A stretch of 45,770 bases of DNA, from NCBI GenBank assembly GCA_034110565.1, contig JAWUYY010000047.1, positions 1 to 45,770 of the forward strand, read 5' to 3'. Source of the DNA: Bermanella sp034110565 (lineage in GTDB: Bacteria; Pseudomonadota; Gammaproteobacteria; Pseudomonadales; Oceanobacteraceae). Below the pieces are notes generated by a model that was given only the letters and a program-made list of their open reading frames with translations, searched no databases and was not told the origin of the DNA. A program made the translations under genes and the position numbers. Shown here piece after piece: positions 35,171 through 42,920 of this stretch. How positions within the stretch are numbered: the first letter of the stretch is position 1; each line of letters starts with the position of its first letter.

Positions 35171-37528
35171 ATGTTTAAGTTTATATGGATGCCATTATTA
35201 TTAGTCGGCTGCGCCAGCGTCGGCATTTTTCAATCTCAACTCATTGAAGAATACGGTCTTGCCACCATGACCGAACGGCGAGCTGATGCACATTCAGATC
35301 AAGCTCAGCATTTTACCAATACCGTTCAACCCATTATCGAAAACCGCTGTGTTGTTTGTCATGGCTGCTATGACGCCCCTTGTCAGCTGAAGCTATCATC
35401 TGCTCAAGGCATCATGCGCGGAGCCAGTAAAGAAGTGGTCTATAATGGCACTCGCATACTAGCCAGTGAACCCCGCCGACTAGGCATAGACGCAAACACT
35501 ACTGAACAATGGCGACAAAAGGGTTTTGTTTCTGTATTAAATGAACAAACGCAATCAAGTCAAATTAATTTAAACAATAGTTTATTATTCAAAGTCATCC
35601 AGCAAAAACGTAATCACCCTTTGCCTGAACAAACAATTTTAGACAAGCAATTCTCTTTAGGCCTTAATCGACCACAATTTTGCCCAACTCCCAAAGAATA
35701 CAAAGCCTATGAGAAAAATAATCCATTATGGGGCATGCCTTATGCATTACCTGGATTAAACCAAGAAGAATTCAAAGTAATTGAGGATTGGGTTGCAGGC
35801 GGCGCCATCATGGCTCGACCAGAACCTTTACCTAAGAATATTCAACAACAAGTGAAAGATTGGGAAACCTTCTTAAATGCCAACACCAACAAGCAAAAAC
35901 TTGTCAGCCGTTATATTTACGAACACATTTATCTAGCTAATTTATATTTTGACAACACACCGTTATTTGAGGGCAAGCAACCTAAGCATTCTCCCCAGTA
36001 TTATTTCAAGTTAATCCGTTCCACTACCCCACCAGGTTTACCTATTACGCCGATTAAGACCCGCAGGCCTTATGGCGCACCTCAATCAGATGTCTTTTAT
36101 TATAGATTAATGCGAAACAACGCCAGCATCGTTGCTAAAGTGCACATGCCGTATCGTTTGAATAAACAACGTATGCAATGGATAAAAGAGTTATTTCTTA
36201 AACCTGAATATGTCGTCAAACAGCTGCCTAATTACACGCCTGAAGTGGCTTCAAACCCTTTTATCGCATTCAAAGACCTACCTGTTGGCAGTCGATACAG
36301 ATTTATGCTTGAACAATCACAATTCATTATTCAAGGCTTCATTAAAGGTCCCGTATGCCGTGGCCAGGTGGCACTGAATGTAATCGACGATCATTTTTGG
36401 GTGACTTTTGTTGACCCAAGTCTGCAAGAAGATGATGCCCTATCTGATTTTTTGTCAGAGCAAAGCGACAATCTACGATTACCTGGTGAAGATGAAAGTA
36501 ACTCAGGCATTGCAACAAACTGGCTTAAATACTCATCGCTGCATAACGATTTTCTAAAAGCAAAAAACAAAGCTATAAAAGAAAAATTGCTAAAAAAAGC
36601 GAAATTAGACACAGATTTAGTATGGCAAGGAGAAGGTAAAAATCCCAATGCCGCATTAACAATTTTCAGGCACTTTGATTCATCAACCGTCATCCAAGGC
36701 TTGGTGGGACAAGCACCTAAAACCACTTGGTTAATAAGTTATCCTCTACTTGAGCGTATTCATTATTTATTAGTGGCCGAATTCGATGTCTATGGAAACG
36801 TTGGACACCAATTAATGACACGTCTATATATGGACTTTCTTCGCATGGAAGGCGAATCAAACTTCCTTACTCTATTACCCAAAAAAGAGCGTCATAGATT
36901 AACTGACTACTGGTATCGTGATGCCAATAAAGATGTGAAGGCGCATTTATATAACGAAGAAAAGTACACGCTGACAGAGCCTAACATTACATATAAAACC
37001 GATCAGCCCAAGCAAGAGCTTTATGACTTGCTTAATAAACACTTAAAAAAGGCATTGAATAAAAAACACATATTGAATACCAATACATTCTCAGAGTTAA
37101 ATACAATCAACAAGATAGTCGGTAAAGCGGCTCATTTAATGCCAGAGGTCAGTTTGCTTTACGATGAAAAACACAATCAAGTCTTTACCCTTGTGCGTAA
37201 CAGTGGCCACAGTAATTTAACGGGCCTGCTATATGAAGAAGAAAACCGCTTGCCTGAAGAAGATTATTTAACTTTAGTGCCTGGTATTATTGCAGCTTAT
37301 CCATCCGCTTATTATCAACTTAAAGCATCGCAGAGCCCGAAAAAATTTGCGGATGCCATTAATAACCTTTCCAGCGAAAAGGACTATACAAAATTAATGG
37401 ATGAATACGGTGTGCGCAGAACCAACAAAAAATTCTGGGCCTTTAGTGACATGATTCATAAGTGGTACCGCGCAGACGATCCACTTAATGCAGGATTATT
37501 AGATTACAATCGTTTAGAAAATCGTTGA
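35171..37528 (+). CDS. cti: Fatty-acid cis/trans isomerase
   Basis: Converts cis to trans unsaturated fatty acids in membrane phospholipids under solvent, heat or salt stress, a fast way to stiffen the membrane. 785 aa, normal for Cti. The c-type heme motif is C60-VVC-H64 (NRCVVCHGCYDAPC), the hallmark of the family. The N-terminus, with LLVGC, fits a lipobox (C15), whereas the characterised Pseudomonas enzyme is described as periplasmic; this copy may be lipid-anchored. The C-terminal half (RTNKKFWAFSDMIHKWY) is full length. Stands alone with a terminator after it. Confidence 0.94.
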   Translation: MFKFIWMPLLLVGCASVGIFQSQLIEEYGLATMTERRADAHSDQAQHFTNTVQPIIENRCVVCHGCYDAPCQLKLSSAQGIMRGASKEVVYNGTRILASEPRRLGIDANTTEQWRQKGFVSVLNEQTQSSQINLNNSLLFKVIQQKRNHPLPEQTILDKQFSLGLNRPQFCPTPKEYKAYEKNNPLWGMPYALPGLNQEEFKVIEDWVAGGAIMARPEPLPKNIQQQVKDWETFLNANTNKQKLVSRYIYEHIYLANLYFDNTPLFEGKQPKHSPQYYFKLIRSTTPPGLPITPIKTRRPYGAPQSDVFYYRLMRNNASIVAKVHMPYRLNKQRMQWIKELFLKPEYVVKQLPNYTPEVASNPFIAFKDLPVGSRYRFMLEQSQFIIQGFIKGPVCRGQVALNVIDDHFWVTFVDPSLQEDDALSDFLSEQSDNLRLPGEDESNSGIATNWLKYSSLHNDFLKAKNKAIKEKLLKKAKLDTDLVWQGEGKNPNAALTIFRHFDSSTVIQGLVGQAPKTTWLISYPLLERIHYLLVAEFDVYGNVGHQLMTRLYMDFLRMEGESNFLTLLPKKERHRLTDYWYRDANKDVKAHLYNEEKYTLTEPNITYKTDQPKQELYDLLNKHLKKALNKKHILNTNTFSELNTINKIVGKAAHLMPEVSLLYDEKHNQVFTLVRNSGHSNLTGLLYEEENRLPEEDYLTLVPGIIAAYPSAYYQLKASQSPKKFADAINNLSSEKDYTKLMDEYGVRRTNKKFWAFSDMIHKWYRADDPLNAGLLDYNRLENR

Positions 37529-37547
37529 TTGTTCATCAGAAAAAGAA

Positions 37548-37579
37548 AAGCCATGACATTGCTATCATGGCTTGTTTTT
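37548..37579. terminator. Bidirectional terminator after cti and the SprA-like gene
   Basis: AAGCCATGA (37548-37556) pairs with TCATGGCTT (37565-37573), then GTTTTT. The A-rich left flank gives a T-rich tail on the minus strand. Confidence 0.88.
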
Positions 37580-37611
37580 CAATCAGCTTAATTTAAACAT
37601 CAGGTTTAAAT

Positions 37612-38637
37612 TTAGGTGGTGACATCCAAAAGGTTTACCTTAGAATTAATCTTATCATCCATTTGGCTGGCTTCCACCAACTGAGCTTGAATACGAGCCA
37701 TACGCTCGTTCAGTTCTTGTAAATCAGCAATCACACTATTTGTTGACTCTTGCTCTTGCTGCTCCTGTTGCGCCTTTTGTTCGGCATCGAGACGCTCTTC
37801 TTCTCTTAATGCTTCTGTTTCATCTTGCTCTTCACTTACATCATCACTTGTAAGTGTTTCTTGCTGTTGCTGCTGTATTTCAGCCCTCGCTTCCAATCCA
37901 ATTTGTATTGCCTGTGCTGCCACTCGACGATCTTGGCTGGATGGTTCAGCCGGGGCCAATGCGGCTCGGCGCACGGTTTCTGTTTTATCGAGTGTGGCCT
38001 GAGGGTCATTAGCGACTTTGCCTATGTCGATGGAGACTTCACCTGCCACCGCATAATTTTGTCCGTCAGGTCCTCGCTCATAGGACAAGTTCATTGAACC
38101 GGCGTACTGCCCCCCCACAGATTGGTGGGCCTGTTCGTGGGCTTTCACTTCTCGATCGCGTTCCGCAAGTTGTTGGAGCTGTCTTTGCTCGACTTCTAGC
38201 TGGCGCTGCTCTTGTTCGTCTTGTTGACGACGAGCTTGCACACGGTCCTCCTCTTGGGTGCGATCACTTACTTCATCACCTCTTCGGCTTTGTTGCTGTT
38301 CATCTTGCTGCTGTTCAGTTTGGCGCTGCTGCACTTCATCATTACCCGCCTGCTGACGATCTTCACTAACGCGACGCTCAAGCTGTTGTTGTGCTTGCTG
38401 GTTATCTTGCTGCTGACGAGCTCGACTGGCCTCCACTGCTTGACGTTCTTGTGCGCCTTGCTCAGACCCTTCTTGACGGGATTTAGGGGATTCGCTGGTT
38501 TCTTGGACGGGCGTAAAGCTTGTGGTGCTTTTATTTTCAGACTCAACAGGCACAGCTACACCGGAACGGGCTTGATCACCCTGTGCGCCGGTGTTGTTTT
38601 GATTAATGGTAAAACCTGTCCCAAATTGCACGTTCAC
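37612..38637 (-). CDS. SprA-related putative metalloprotease, Gln/Glu-rich
   Basis: 341 aa from a GTG start with GAGG 7 nt upstream. A conserved core lies in the middle: VKAHEQAHQSVGGQYAG, then YERGPDGQNYAVAGEVSIDIG. HEQAH is an HExxH zinc-protease motif, and this block defines the SprA-related family. It is flanked by long low-complexity segments rich in Gln, Glu and Arg, probably coiled coil; no signal peptide or membrane helix. Proteolytic activity has not been shown for the family as far as I know. It follows the small rod-like gene by 23 bp and is probably co-expressed with it. Confidence 0.85.
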   Translation of the reverse strand: MNVQFGTGFTINQNNTGAQGDQARSGVAVPVESENKSTTSFTPVQETSESPKSRQEGSEQGAQERQAVEASRARQQQDNQQAQQQLERRVSEDRQQAGNDEVQQRQTEQQQDEQQQSRRGDEVSDRTQEEDRVQARRQQDEQEQRQLEVEQRQLQQLAERDREVKAHEQAHQSVGGQYAGSMNLSYERGPDGQNYAVAGEVSIDIGKVANDPQATLDKTETVRRAALAPAEPSSQDRRVAAQAIQIGLEARAEIQQQQQETLTSDDVSEEQDETEALREEERLDAEQKAQQEQQEQESTNSVIADLQELNERMARIQAQLVEASQMDDKINSKVNLLDVTT

Positions 38638-38660
38638 AATAATGCCTCATATGTTGTGCA

Positions 38661-38909
38661 TCACACCTTTATGTCAACCAAGCTGCCCAGTGTTTGATCG
38701 GCGGCTTGTACGACTTTGGCTGATGCTTCTACTTGACTCTGGCCTTCTTTCTCTTCAATTAAAGCCTTTGCCACGTCTTGATTAGGCGATACAGGACGAG
38801 CCGTAGTGGCTGAAACCACTTGCTGTGCCGCTTGCGTTACTTGTTGTTCGCCTTTTTGAATACCTGCAAGGCCAGCACTTAGCGCGCCGCCTAATCCACC
38901 CACTTGCAT
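38661..38909 (-). CDS. Small flagellar-rod-like protein
   Basis: 82 aa. The N-terminus (GGLGGALSAGLAGIQKGEQQVTQAAQQVV) and the C-terminus (VEASAKVVQAADQTLGSLVDIKV) match the two terminal helices of FlgC/FlgG-type rod proteins. The long middle domain of those proteins is missing, as in short rod-like proteins of related bacteria. GGAG lies 7 nt before the ATG. First gene of a two-gene operon with the SprA-like gene; no other flagellar gene is in the window. Role unknown: possibly an exported filament/rod-like subunit handled together with the SprA-like protein. Confidence 0.75.
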   Translation of the reverse strand: MQVGGLGGALSAGLAGIQKGEQQVTQAAQQVVSATTARPVSPNQDVAKALIEEKEGQSQVEASAKVVQAADQTLGSLVDIKV

Positions 38910-39208
38910 ATCGCTCTCCTAAAAAACACTTCTACTGGTTATTATTTAAACAGAGAGCGCGCCTAGCCACAATGAGTTGAGGTATTACTTTAATATGTAT
39001 TTTGACTATTAATTATACAGCTAATAACCGAATGTTAGATACCCAAGGAGAAGCACAAATAGGTGAAAGCATTAGAATGATTGGTTCTAAAAAGCGGAGG
39101 TATACAAAAATAATGGCCCAATAAGACTAGCTGCTAATTTACCTAAGTCCTGATATCAGTAAACCACAATGTCCTAGTGCTCCACATCAGTGACCGTAAA
39201 ATGTTAGG

Positions 39209-39254
39209 TGCGACAATTTGTCACATAGGCACTTACTAACGGTATCGTTACAAT
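39209..39254 (+). promoter_or_regulatory. Palindrome-flanked promoter of a candidate small RNA
   Basis: TGCGACAATTTGTCACA (39209-39225) is a 17-bp palindrome with one mismatched pair. It abuts a -35-like TAGGCA (39226-39231), a 17-bp spacer and a -10 TACAAT (39249-39254). The spacer itself holds a second palindrome, TAACG-GTAT-CGTTA (39237-39250). The layout suggests an activator site just upstream of -35 and a second operator between the boxes. I do not recognise the regulator. Confidence 0.45.
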
Positions 39255-39260
39255 ACGTTA

Positions 39261-39339
39261 TTCATGAATCCTACTCAGCAAGTGGATATGCCAACCCCTG
39301 AAGTACCAACTAATCACTGGTATGGGGTTGGGCTTTTTT
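39261..39339 (+). ncRNA. Candidate small RNA of about 79 nt (or 26-codon leaderless gene)
   Basis: A predicted transcript starts about 7 nt after the -10 at 39249-39254 and ends at a strong terminator. No plus-strand gene lies upstream since cti, which has its own terminator at 37548-37579, so the terminator needs another transcript to end. The RNA would have about 30 unpaired 5' bases and then the long hairpin. A 26-codon frame (ATG 39264 to TGA 39344, ending WYGVGLFS) spans the same bases and runs through the T tract, so coding is less likely. No known sRNA family recognised. Confidence 0.45.
39291..39339 (+). terminator. Orphan intrinsic terminator
   Basis: CCAACCCC (39291-39298) pairs with GGGGTTGG (39324-39331). 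An inner stem is TACCA (39304-39308) with TGGTA (39318-39322). GCTTTTTT follows, so it works on the plus strand only. Confidence 0.8.
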
Positions 39340-39424
39340 CATGAGTGTTACGTTAACTTGGCTTAACTCAATTCCTCATGCTGGCTCGTGTAGACTCTCA
39401 TTATTTTTCATCTTTAATGGCCGC

Positions 39425-40105
39425 TTAACTTGGTAACGTTAAATATTCAGCCACTTGTTTGATATCCACTTCAGACATAAAAGGCACGACACCTAAACAT
39501 GGCACCTTGATCATAGCTTTTAAGGTTTCTAAATTTTCTTCATACGCTGGCATTTCTTCACTCACACTATTAGCGATCCAACCTGCTATCTCTAAACCGT
39601 CACGTAATATGGCTTCATAGGTTAGTAGTGCATGATTGATACAGCCCAGCTTCATACCTACAACTAAGATAACCGGTGTCTTTAAGTCTTTGGCCACGTC
39701 AGCAAAGGTTTCATTTAAATTAAGCGGAACGCGCCAACCACCAGCCCCTTCGATACATATAAAATCAGTACGGTTAATCATTAACACTCCACGCAACAAA
39801 CCCACGATGCGCTGGGCACTTAACGGTTTATGAATACGCTGTGCAGCAATGTGCGGTGCAATAGGCTCTAGCAATGTAATAGGATTAACCTGCATGTAGG
39901 GCAGTTTTTCGGTACTGTATTCAATGTGCATTAATGCGTCATCGTTTTGCAACCCGTCACCATGATCTTCGCACCCTGCTGCGACCGGTTTTAACCCGAG
40001 AGTCGTTAAACCCTGTTCGCGGGCTTTATATAAAAGTGCTGCAGTGCAAATTGTTTTTCCGGCATCGGTATCTGTGCCTGTGATAAAGTAACGTTGTTTA
40101 CTCAT
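39425..40105 (-). CDS. bioD: Dethiobiotin synthetase
   Basis: ATP-dependent closure of the ureido ring of 7,8-diaminopelargonate with CO2, giving dethiobiotin. 226 aa. P-loop GTDTDAGKT at the N-terminus, LKPVAAGCE, and IEGAGGWRVPL with the conserved acidic residue. Last gene of bioB-F-H-C-D, 17 bp after bioC. bioA, for the preceding step, is not in the window. Confidence 0.96.
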   Translation of the reverse strand: MSKQRYFITGTDTDAGKTICTAALLYKAREQGLTTLGLKPVAAGCEDHGDGLQNDDALMHIEYSTEKLPYMQVNPITLLEPIAPHIAAQRIHKPLSAQRIVGLLRGVLMINRTDFICIEGAGGWRVPLNLNETFADVAKDLKTPVILVVGMKLGCINHALLTYEAILRDGLEIAGWIANSVSEEMPAYEENLETLKAMIKVPCLGVVPFMSEVDIKQVAEYLTLPS

Positions 40106-40122
40106 AGTATTCTCTTAAATTT

Positions 40123-40905
40123 TTATTCAGGCTTAACCAAGCAACAACTTAGCACCCGATAACTAGCTGGCAAACCTTCATCTTGACGATGAGATTCCAT
40201 AGCTTGTATAAACTGCTTAACCGATCTTGGGGAGGTTAAGCCCTTTGCTCGACCGTCAGTAATATTATGGGCACCAATGCGTTTAAGTGAATCGGTTAAA
40301 CCTCGTACTTTTTGATGAAAGTCATACAAGGTAACAATATCTAATTGCGCGATATTAAATGGGCTGGCTTCAATCATAGCTTGTAGTGCATGTTCATCAT
40401 CAAACTGATTCACGTGCTGATGATGATCCACTTCTGACCAAGCCTGTTTTAATTCGTGTAACGTACCATCTGCTAACGTGCTGAGCACAAGGTGTCCGCC
40501 AGGCTTTAAACATTCGTACGCTTGCTCGAGTACTTGTGCAAAATCATCACACCATTGAACTGCTAAGTTGGAGAAGATCAAATCAAATTGATTGTGCTCA
40601 AATGGCAGGTTTTCAGCATCGGCCACTGCATAATCGAATTCTGCATATTGCTGCTTAGCAAACGCTAACATACCTGGCGCAATATCTGCTCCTATTAGGT
40701 GAGCTTGTGGATAATGTTGTTTTAGCAAGGGTAGGCAATACCCTGTACCACACCCTAAATCTAAAATAGTGTGTTTGATAGTTTGTGGGCATAACTCAAT
40801 CAAAGCATTGGCTAGCTTGTGTTGAAAACGCGCAAAGACGTCGTAATCTTGTGCTGCATCACTAAAACTTTTTGCTACTGCCTGCTTTGCGATGACATCA
40901 GGCAT
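40123..40905 (-). CDS. bioC: Malonyl-ACP O-methyltransferase
   Basis: Methylates malonyl-ACP so that fatty-acid enzymes can build the pimeloyl chain. 260 aa. SAM motif ILDLGCGTGYCLPLL, acidic residue in LIGADIAPGML, and FSNLAVQWCDD, typical of BioC. Its start overlaps the bioH stop by 8 bp, so the enzymes that open (BioC) and close (BioH) pimelate synthesis are translationally coupled. Confidence 0.95.
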   Translation of the reverse strand: MPDVIAKQAVAKSFSDAAQDYDVFARFQHKLANALIELCPQTIKHTILDLGCGTGYCLPLLKQHYPQAHLIGADIAPGMLAFAKQQYAEFDYAVADAENLPFEHNQFDLIFSNLAVQWCDDFAQVLEQAYECLKPGGHLVLSTLADGTLHELKQAWSEVDHHQHVNQFDDEHALQAMIEASPFNIAQLDIVTLYDFHQKVRGLTDSLKRIGAHNITDGRAKGLTSPRSVKQFIQAMESHRQDEGLPASYRVLSCCLVKPE

Positions 40906-41680
40906 CAGGCAAACCCTGCATGAAGGTCAAAATACCATTGGCCACTAATTGGGGTTGCGTGACTAAACAAGCATGGCTGGCATTTGGCACAAAGCTGGTT
41001 AAGTGCTTATCGTTAAGTTTATTTAGTGTTTGGCTTGCTTTGTAAGGCACGATGGCATCATCGGTAGCAAGTATGTGTAGGCAGGGTTGCTTAATATTTT
41101 TCAGTGCCATTTGATTATCGATCAATGCTAATAAATCTAAAGAGGCCTTTAAAGTTTGTGCTGTTGGCGCAGGTACTTGTGTATTTTGTTGTAACCACTT
41201 TAGGGATTGCAGCATATTCTGTTTTTCACCGACAACTGTTAATGCAGCAAAACGACGCAAGGTAACGCGCACATCATCAATGCTTTCCATAAAGCCATTA
41301 TATAAAGGTGATGGCACCCCTTGTTTGAACTTCTTGTCGGCCAAAAATTTTGCATTACTGCAAAGAGTCATGACTTTTTCAATGCGTTCAGGGGAGTCAA
41401 GCGCAGCTTGCACGGCTAACATGCCGCCCAATGACCAGCCGAGCCAACTGCTTTTTTCTGGCGCTACGGCTAATAAATCGTTTACTAGTTTTTCTAACTG
41501 GTAATCGCCTTCTTGGTATTCACTGTCGCCAAAACCTGGTAAATCCACCGCTATAAATTGAAAGTGCTCACTAAATAAATCCGCCAACGGTTTGAACACT
41601 TGTGCGTTACTGGCCCAGCCGTGAATGCAAAAAATAACTGGTAAGGTTTCATCACCCCATTGATGTACTGCTAATGCCAT
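40898..41680 (-). CDS. bioH: Pimeloyl-ACP methyl ester esterase
   Basis: Removes the methyl group from pimeloyl-ACP methyl ester, ending chain elongation. 260 aa, alpha/beta hydrolase. Oxyanion region IHGWASNAQVF, nucleophile S83 in GWSLGG, the acid in LATDDAIVP, and His in NASHACLV. The bioF stop is 1 bp before its ATG, and GGAGG in the last bioF codons serves as its ribosome-binding site. Confidence 0.95.
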   Translation of the reverse strand: MALAVHQWGDETLPVIFCIHGWASNAQVFKPLADLFSEHFQFIAVDLPGFGDSEYQEGDYQLEKLVNDLLAVAPEKSSWLGWSLGGMLAVQAALDSPERIEKVMTLCSNAKFLADKKFKQGVPSPLYNGFMESIDDVRVTLRRFAALTVVGEKQNMLQSLKWLQQNTQVPAPTAQTLKASLDLLALIDNQMALKNIKQPCLHILATDDAIVPYKASQTLNKLNDKHLTSFVPNASHACLVTQPQLVANGILTFMQGLPDA

Positions 41681-41681
41681 A

Positions 41682-42851
41682 TTATTTGGCCTCCATGGAA
41701 GATGACAATGTGTCTAACGCTTGTAATAATTGATCGACTTGTTGTGAGCTATGTGCAGCGGATAAGGTAACGCGTAATCGTGCGGTGCCTACAGGAACAG
41801 TCGGTGGCCGTATAGCCGTTACCATAATACCTTGCTTGCGTAATTGCTCACTTATGCCTAAAGCCAATTGCGCATCTCCCACTAACACGGGTTGAATAGC
41901 GGTATCCGAAGCCATTAAATTTAAGCCGATTTGTTGAGCACCATTTTTAAATTGTTGAATAATATTTTTTAAGTGCTCACGTCTCTCAGGCTCACTCCTG
42001 ACGATCTCAATACTTGCCAAGGTCGCTGCTGCAATGGCCGCCGGCATAGCGGTGGTATAAATATAAGGGCGAGCGAAATTGGTTAAGTATTCGGTAAGCT
42101 CTTTGCTACCAGCCACAAACGCGCCTGCTGTGCCCATGCCTTTGCCTAGCGTCCCCATTAATACTTGCACATCACCTTGGCCTTGCTGTTGCGCTTCACA
42201 AATACCCGCTCCGGTTTTGCCTAACACGCCTAAACCGTGTGCATCATCGACCATAACCCATGCATCATTTTTTTTGGCGGCATTTGATAACGCAGATAAA
42301 TCAGCCGTGTCGCCATCCATTGAAAACACACCATCGGTAACGATTAATTTGCGACGCGCATCACTGCGTTGTAAACGAGTGATCAGGTTATTCACATCAT
42401 TGTGTAAGTAACGCTGAAAACGCGCGCCACTTAACAAGCCCGCATCTAACAAAGAAGCGTGATTCCATTTATCTTCAAACACAGCATCTTGTTTATCGAG
42501 CAACGCAGTAATGACGCCTAGGTTGGCCATGTAACCCGTACTAAACAATAATGCAGATTCACGGCCCGTAAACTCGGCTAACGCTTCTTCTAACTTTTCA
42601 TGGTAATAGCTATGGCCATTTACTAGATGCGCTGAGCCACTGCCCACACCAAACTCGTTAGCCGCTTGTTGAAAAGCACGAATCAATTTTGGATGATTGG
42701 CTAAGCCAAGATAGTCGTTGGAGCAAAAGGTTAAATAGTCAACGCCATCTATTTTCATCACAGGCCCCTGCGGGCTTTGCGCTAAACGGGTGGCGCGATA
42801 CAGGTTTTGTTCGCGGCGAAGATTTAAATCTTGGGATAAATCAAAAGACAT
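41682..42851 (-). CDS. bioF: 8-amino-7-oxononanoate synthase
   Basis: PLP enzyme joining pimeloyl-ACP/CoA and L-alanine. 389 aa from the ATG at 42851; a TTG 21 bp earlier is in frame but lies next to the inverted repeat and is less likely. PLP lysine K237 in LMGTLGKGMG, DDAHGLGVLG, and SGSAHLVNGH are as in E. coli BioF. There is no clear ribosome-binding site in the 15 nt before the ATG. A perfect inverted repeat lies between bioB and this gene. Confidence 0.96.
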   Translation of the reverse strand: MSFDLSQDLNLRREQNLYRATRLAQSPQGPVMKIDGVDYLTFCSNDYLGLANHPKLIRAFQQAANEFGVGSGSAHLVNGHSYYHEKLEEALAEFTGRESALLFSTGYMANLGVITALLDKQDAVFEDKWNHASLLDAGLLSGARFQRYLHNDVNNLITRLQRSDARRKLIVTDGVFSMDGDTADLSALSNAAKKNDAWVMVDDAHGLGVLGKTGAGICEAQQQGQGDVQVLMGTLGKGMGTAGAFVAGSKELTEYLTNFARPYIYTTAMPAAIAAATLASIEIVRSEPERREHLKNIIQQFKNGAQQIGLNLMASDTAIQPVLVGDAQLALGISEQLRKQGIMVTAIRPPTVPVGTARLRVTLSAAHSSQQVDQLLQALDTLSSSMEAK

Positions 42852-42872
42852 AATGTAGATTGAATGAACCAA

Positions 42873-42906
42873 AAGATAAAAGTCAGAGTATTCTGACTTT
42901 TATCTT
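42873..42906 (-). repeat. Perfect 15-bp inverted repeat between bioB and bioF
   Basis: AAGATAAAAGTCAGA (42873-42887) and TCTGACTTTTATCTT (42892-42906) are exact complements with a 4-base loop. On the transcript the stem begins 14 nt after the bioB stop and ends 21 nt before the bioF ATG. The 3' arm is U-rich (CUUUUAUCUUUUGG), so it could act as a weak terminator, an RNA-stabilising or processing site, or a DNA operator. Confidence 0.85.
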
Positions 42907-42920
42907 AATGCTCATACACC

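Larger units (their letters stand above)
38910..39424. other. 515-bp intergenic region between the rod-like gene and bioD
   Basis: Both flanking genes are on the minus strand. 38910-39200 is AT-rich and presumably holds the promoter of the rod-like operon; I see no convincing sigma-70, sigma-28 or sigma-54 box. A 15-codon frame at 39077-39124 (plus strand) is too weak to call. 39209-39339 holds palindromes, a promoter and an orphan plus-strand terminator, called separately. After bioD I see no minus-strand terminator with a T run. Confidence 0.6.

Noticed and set aside
38212..38697. Long open frame (161 codons) on the plus strand opposite the SprA-like gene
   Set aside because: It is a shadow of the Gln/Glu/Arg-rich low-complexity coding sequence on the minus strand, which leaves few stops in the antisense frames. 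The minus-strand frame has ribosome-binding site, family motif and operon context.
39077..39124. 15-codon frame with an internal AGGAGGT-like sequence
   Set aside because: Too short, no family, and the purine-rich stretch (GGAGG at 39096-39100) lies inside the frame before an even shorter ATG frame.
39264..39344. 26-codon frame in the small-RNA candidate
   Set aside because: It runs through the terminator hairpin and T tract, so a full-length message would rarely include its stop. Kept only as an alternative in the ncRNA entry.
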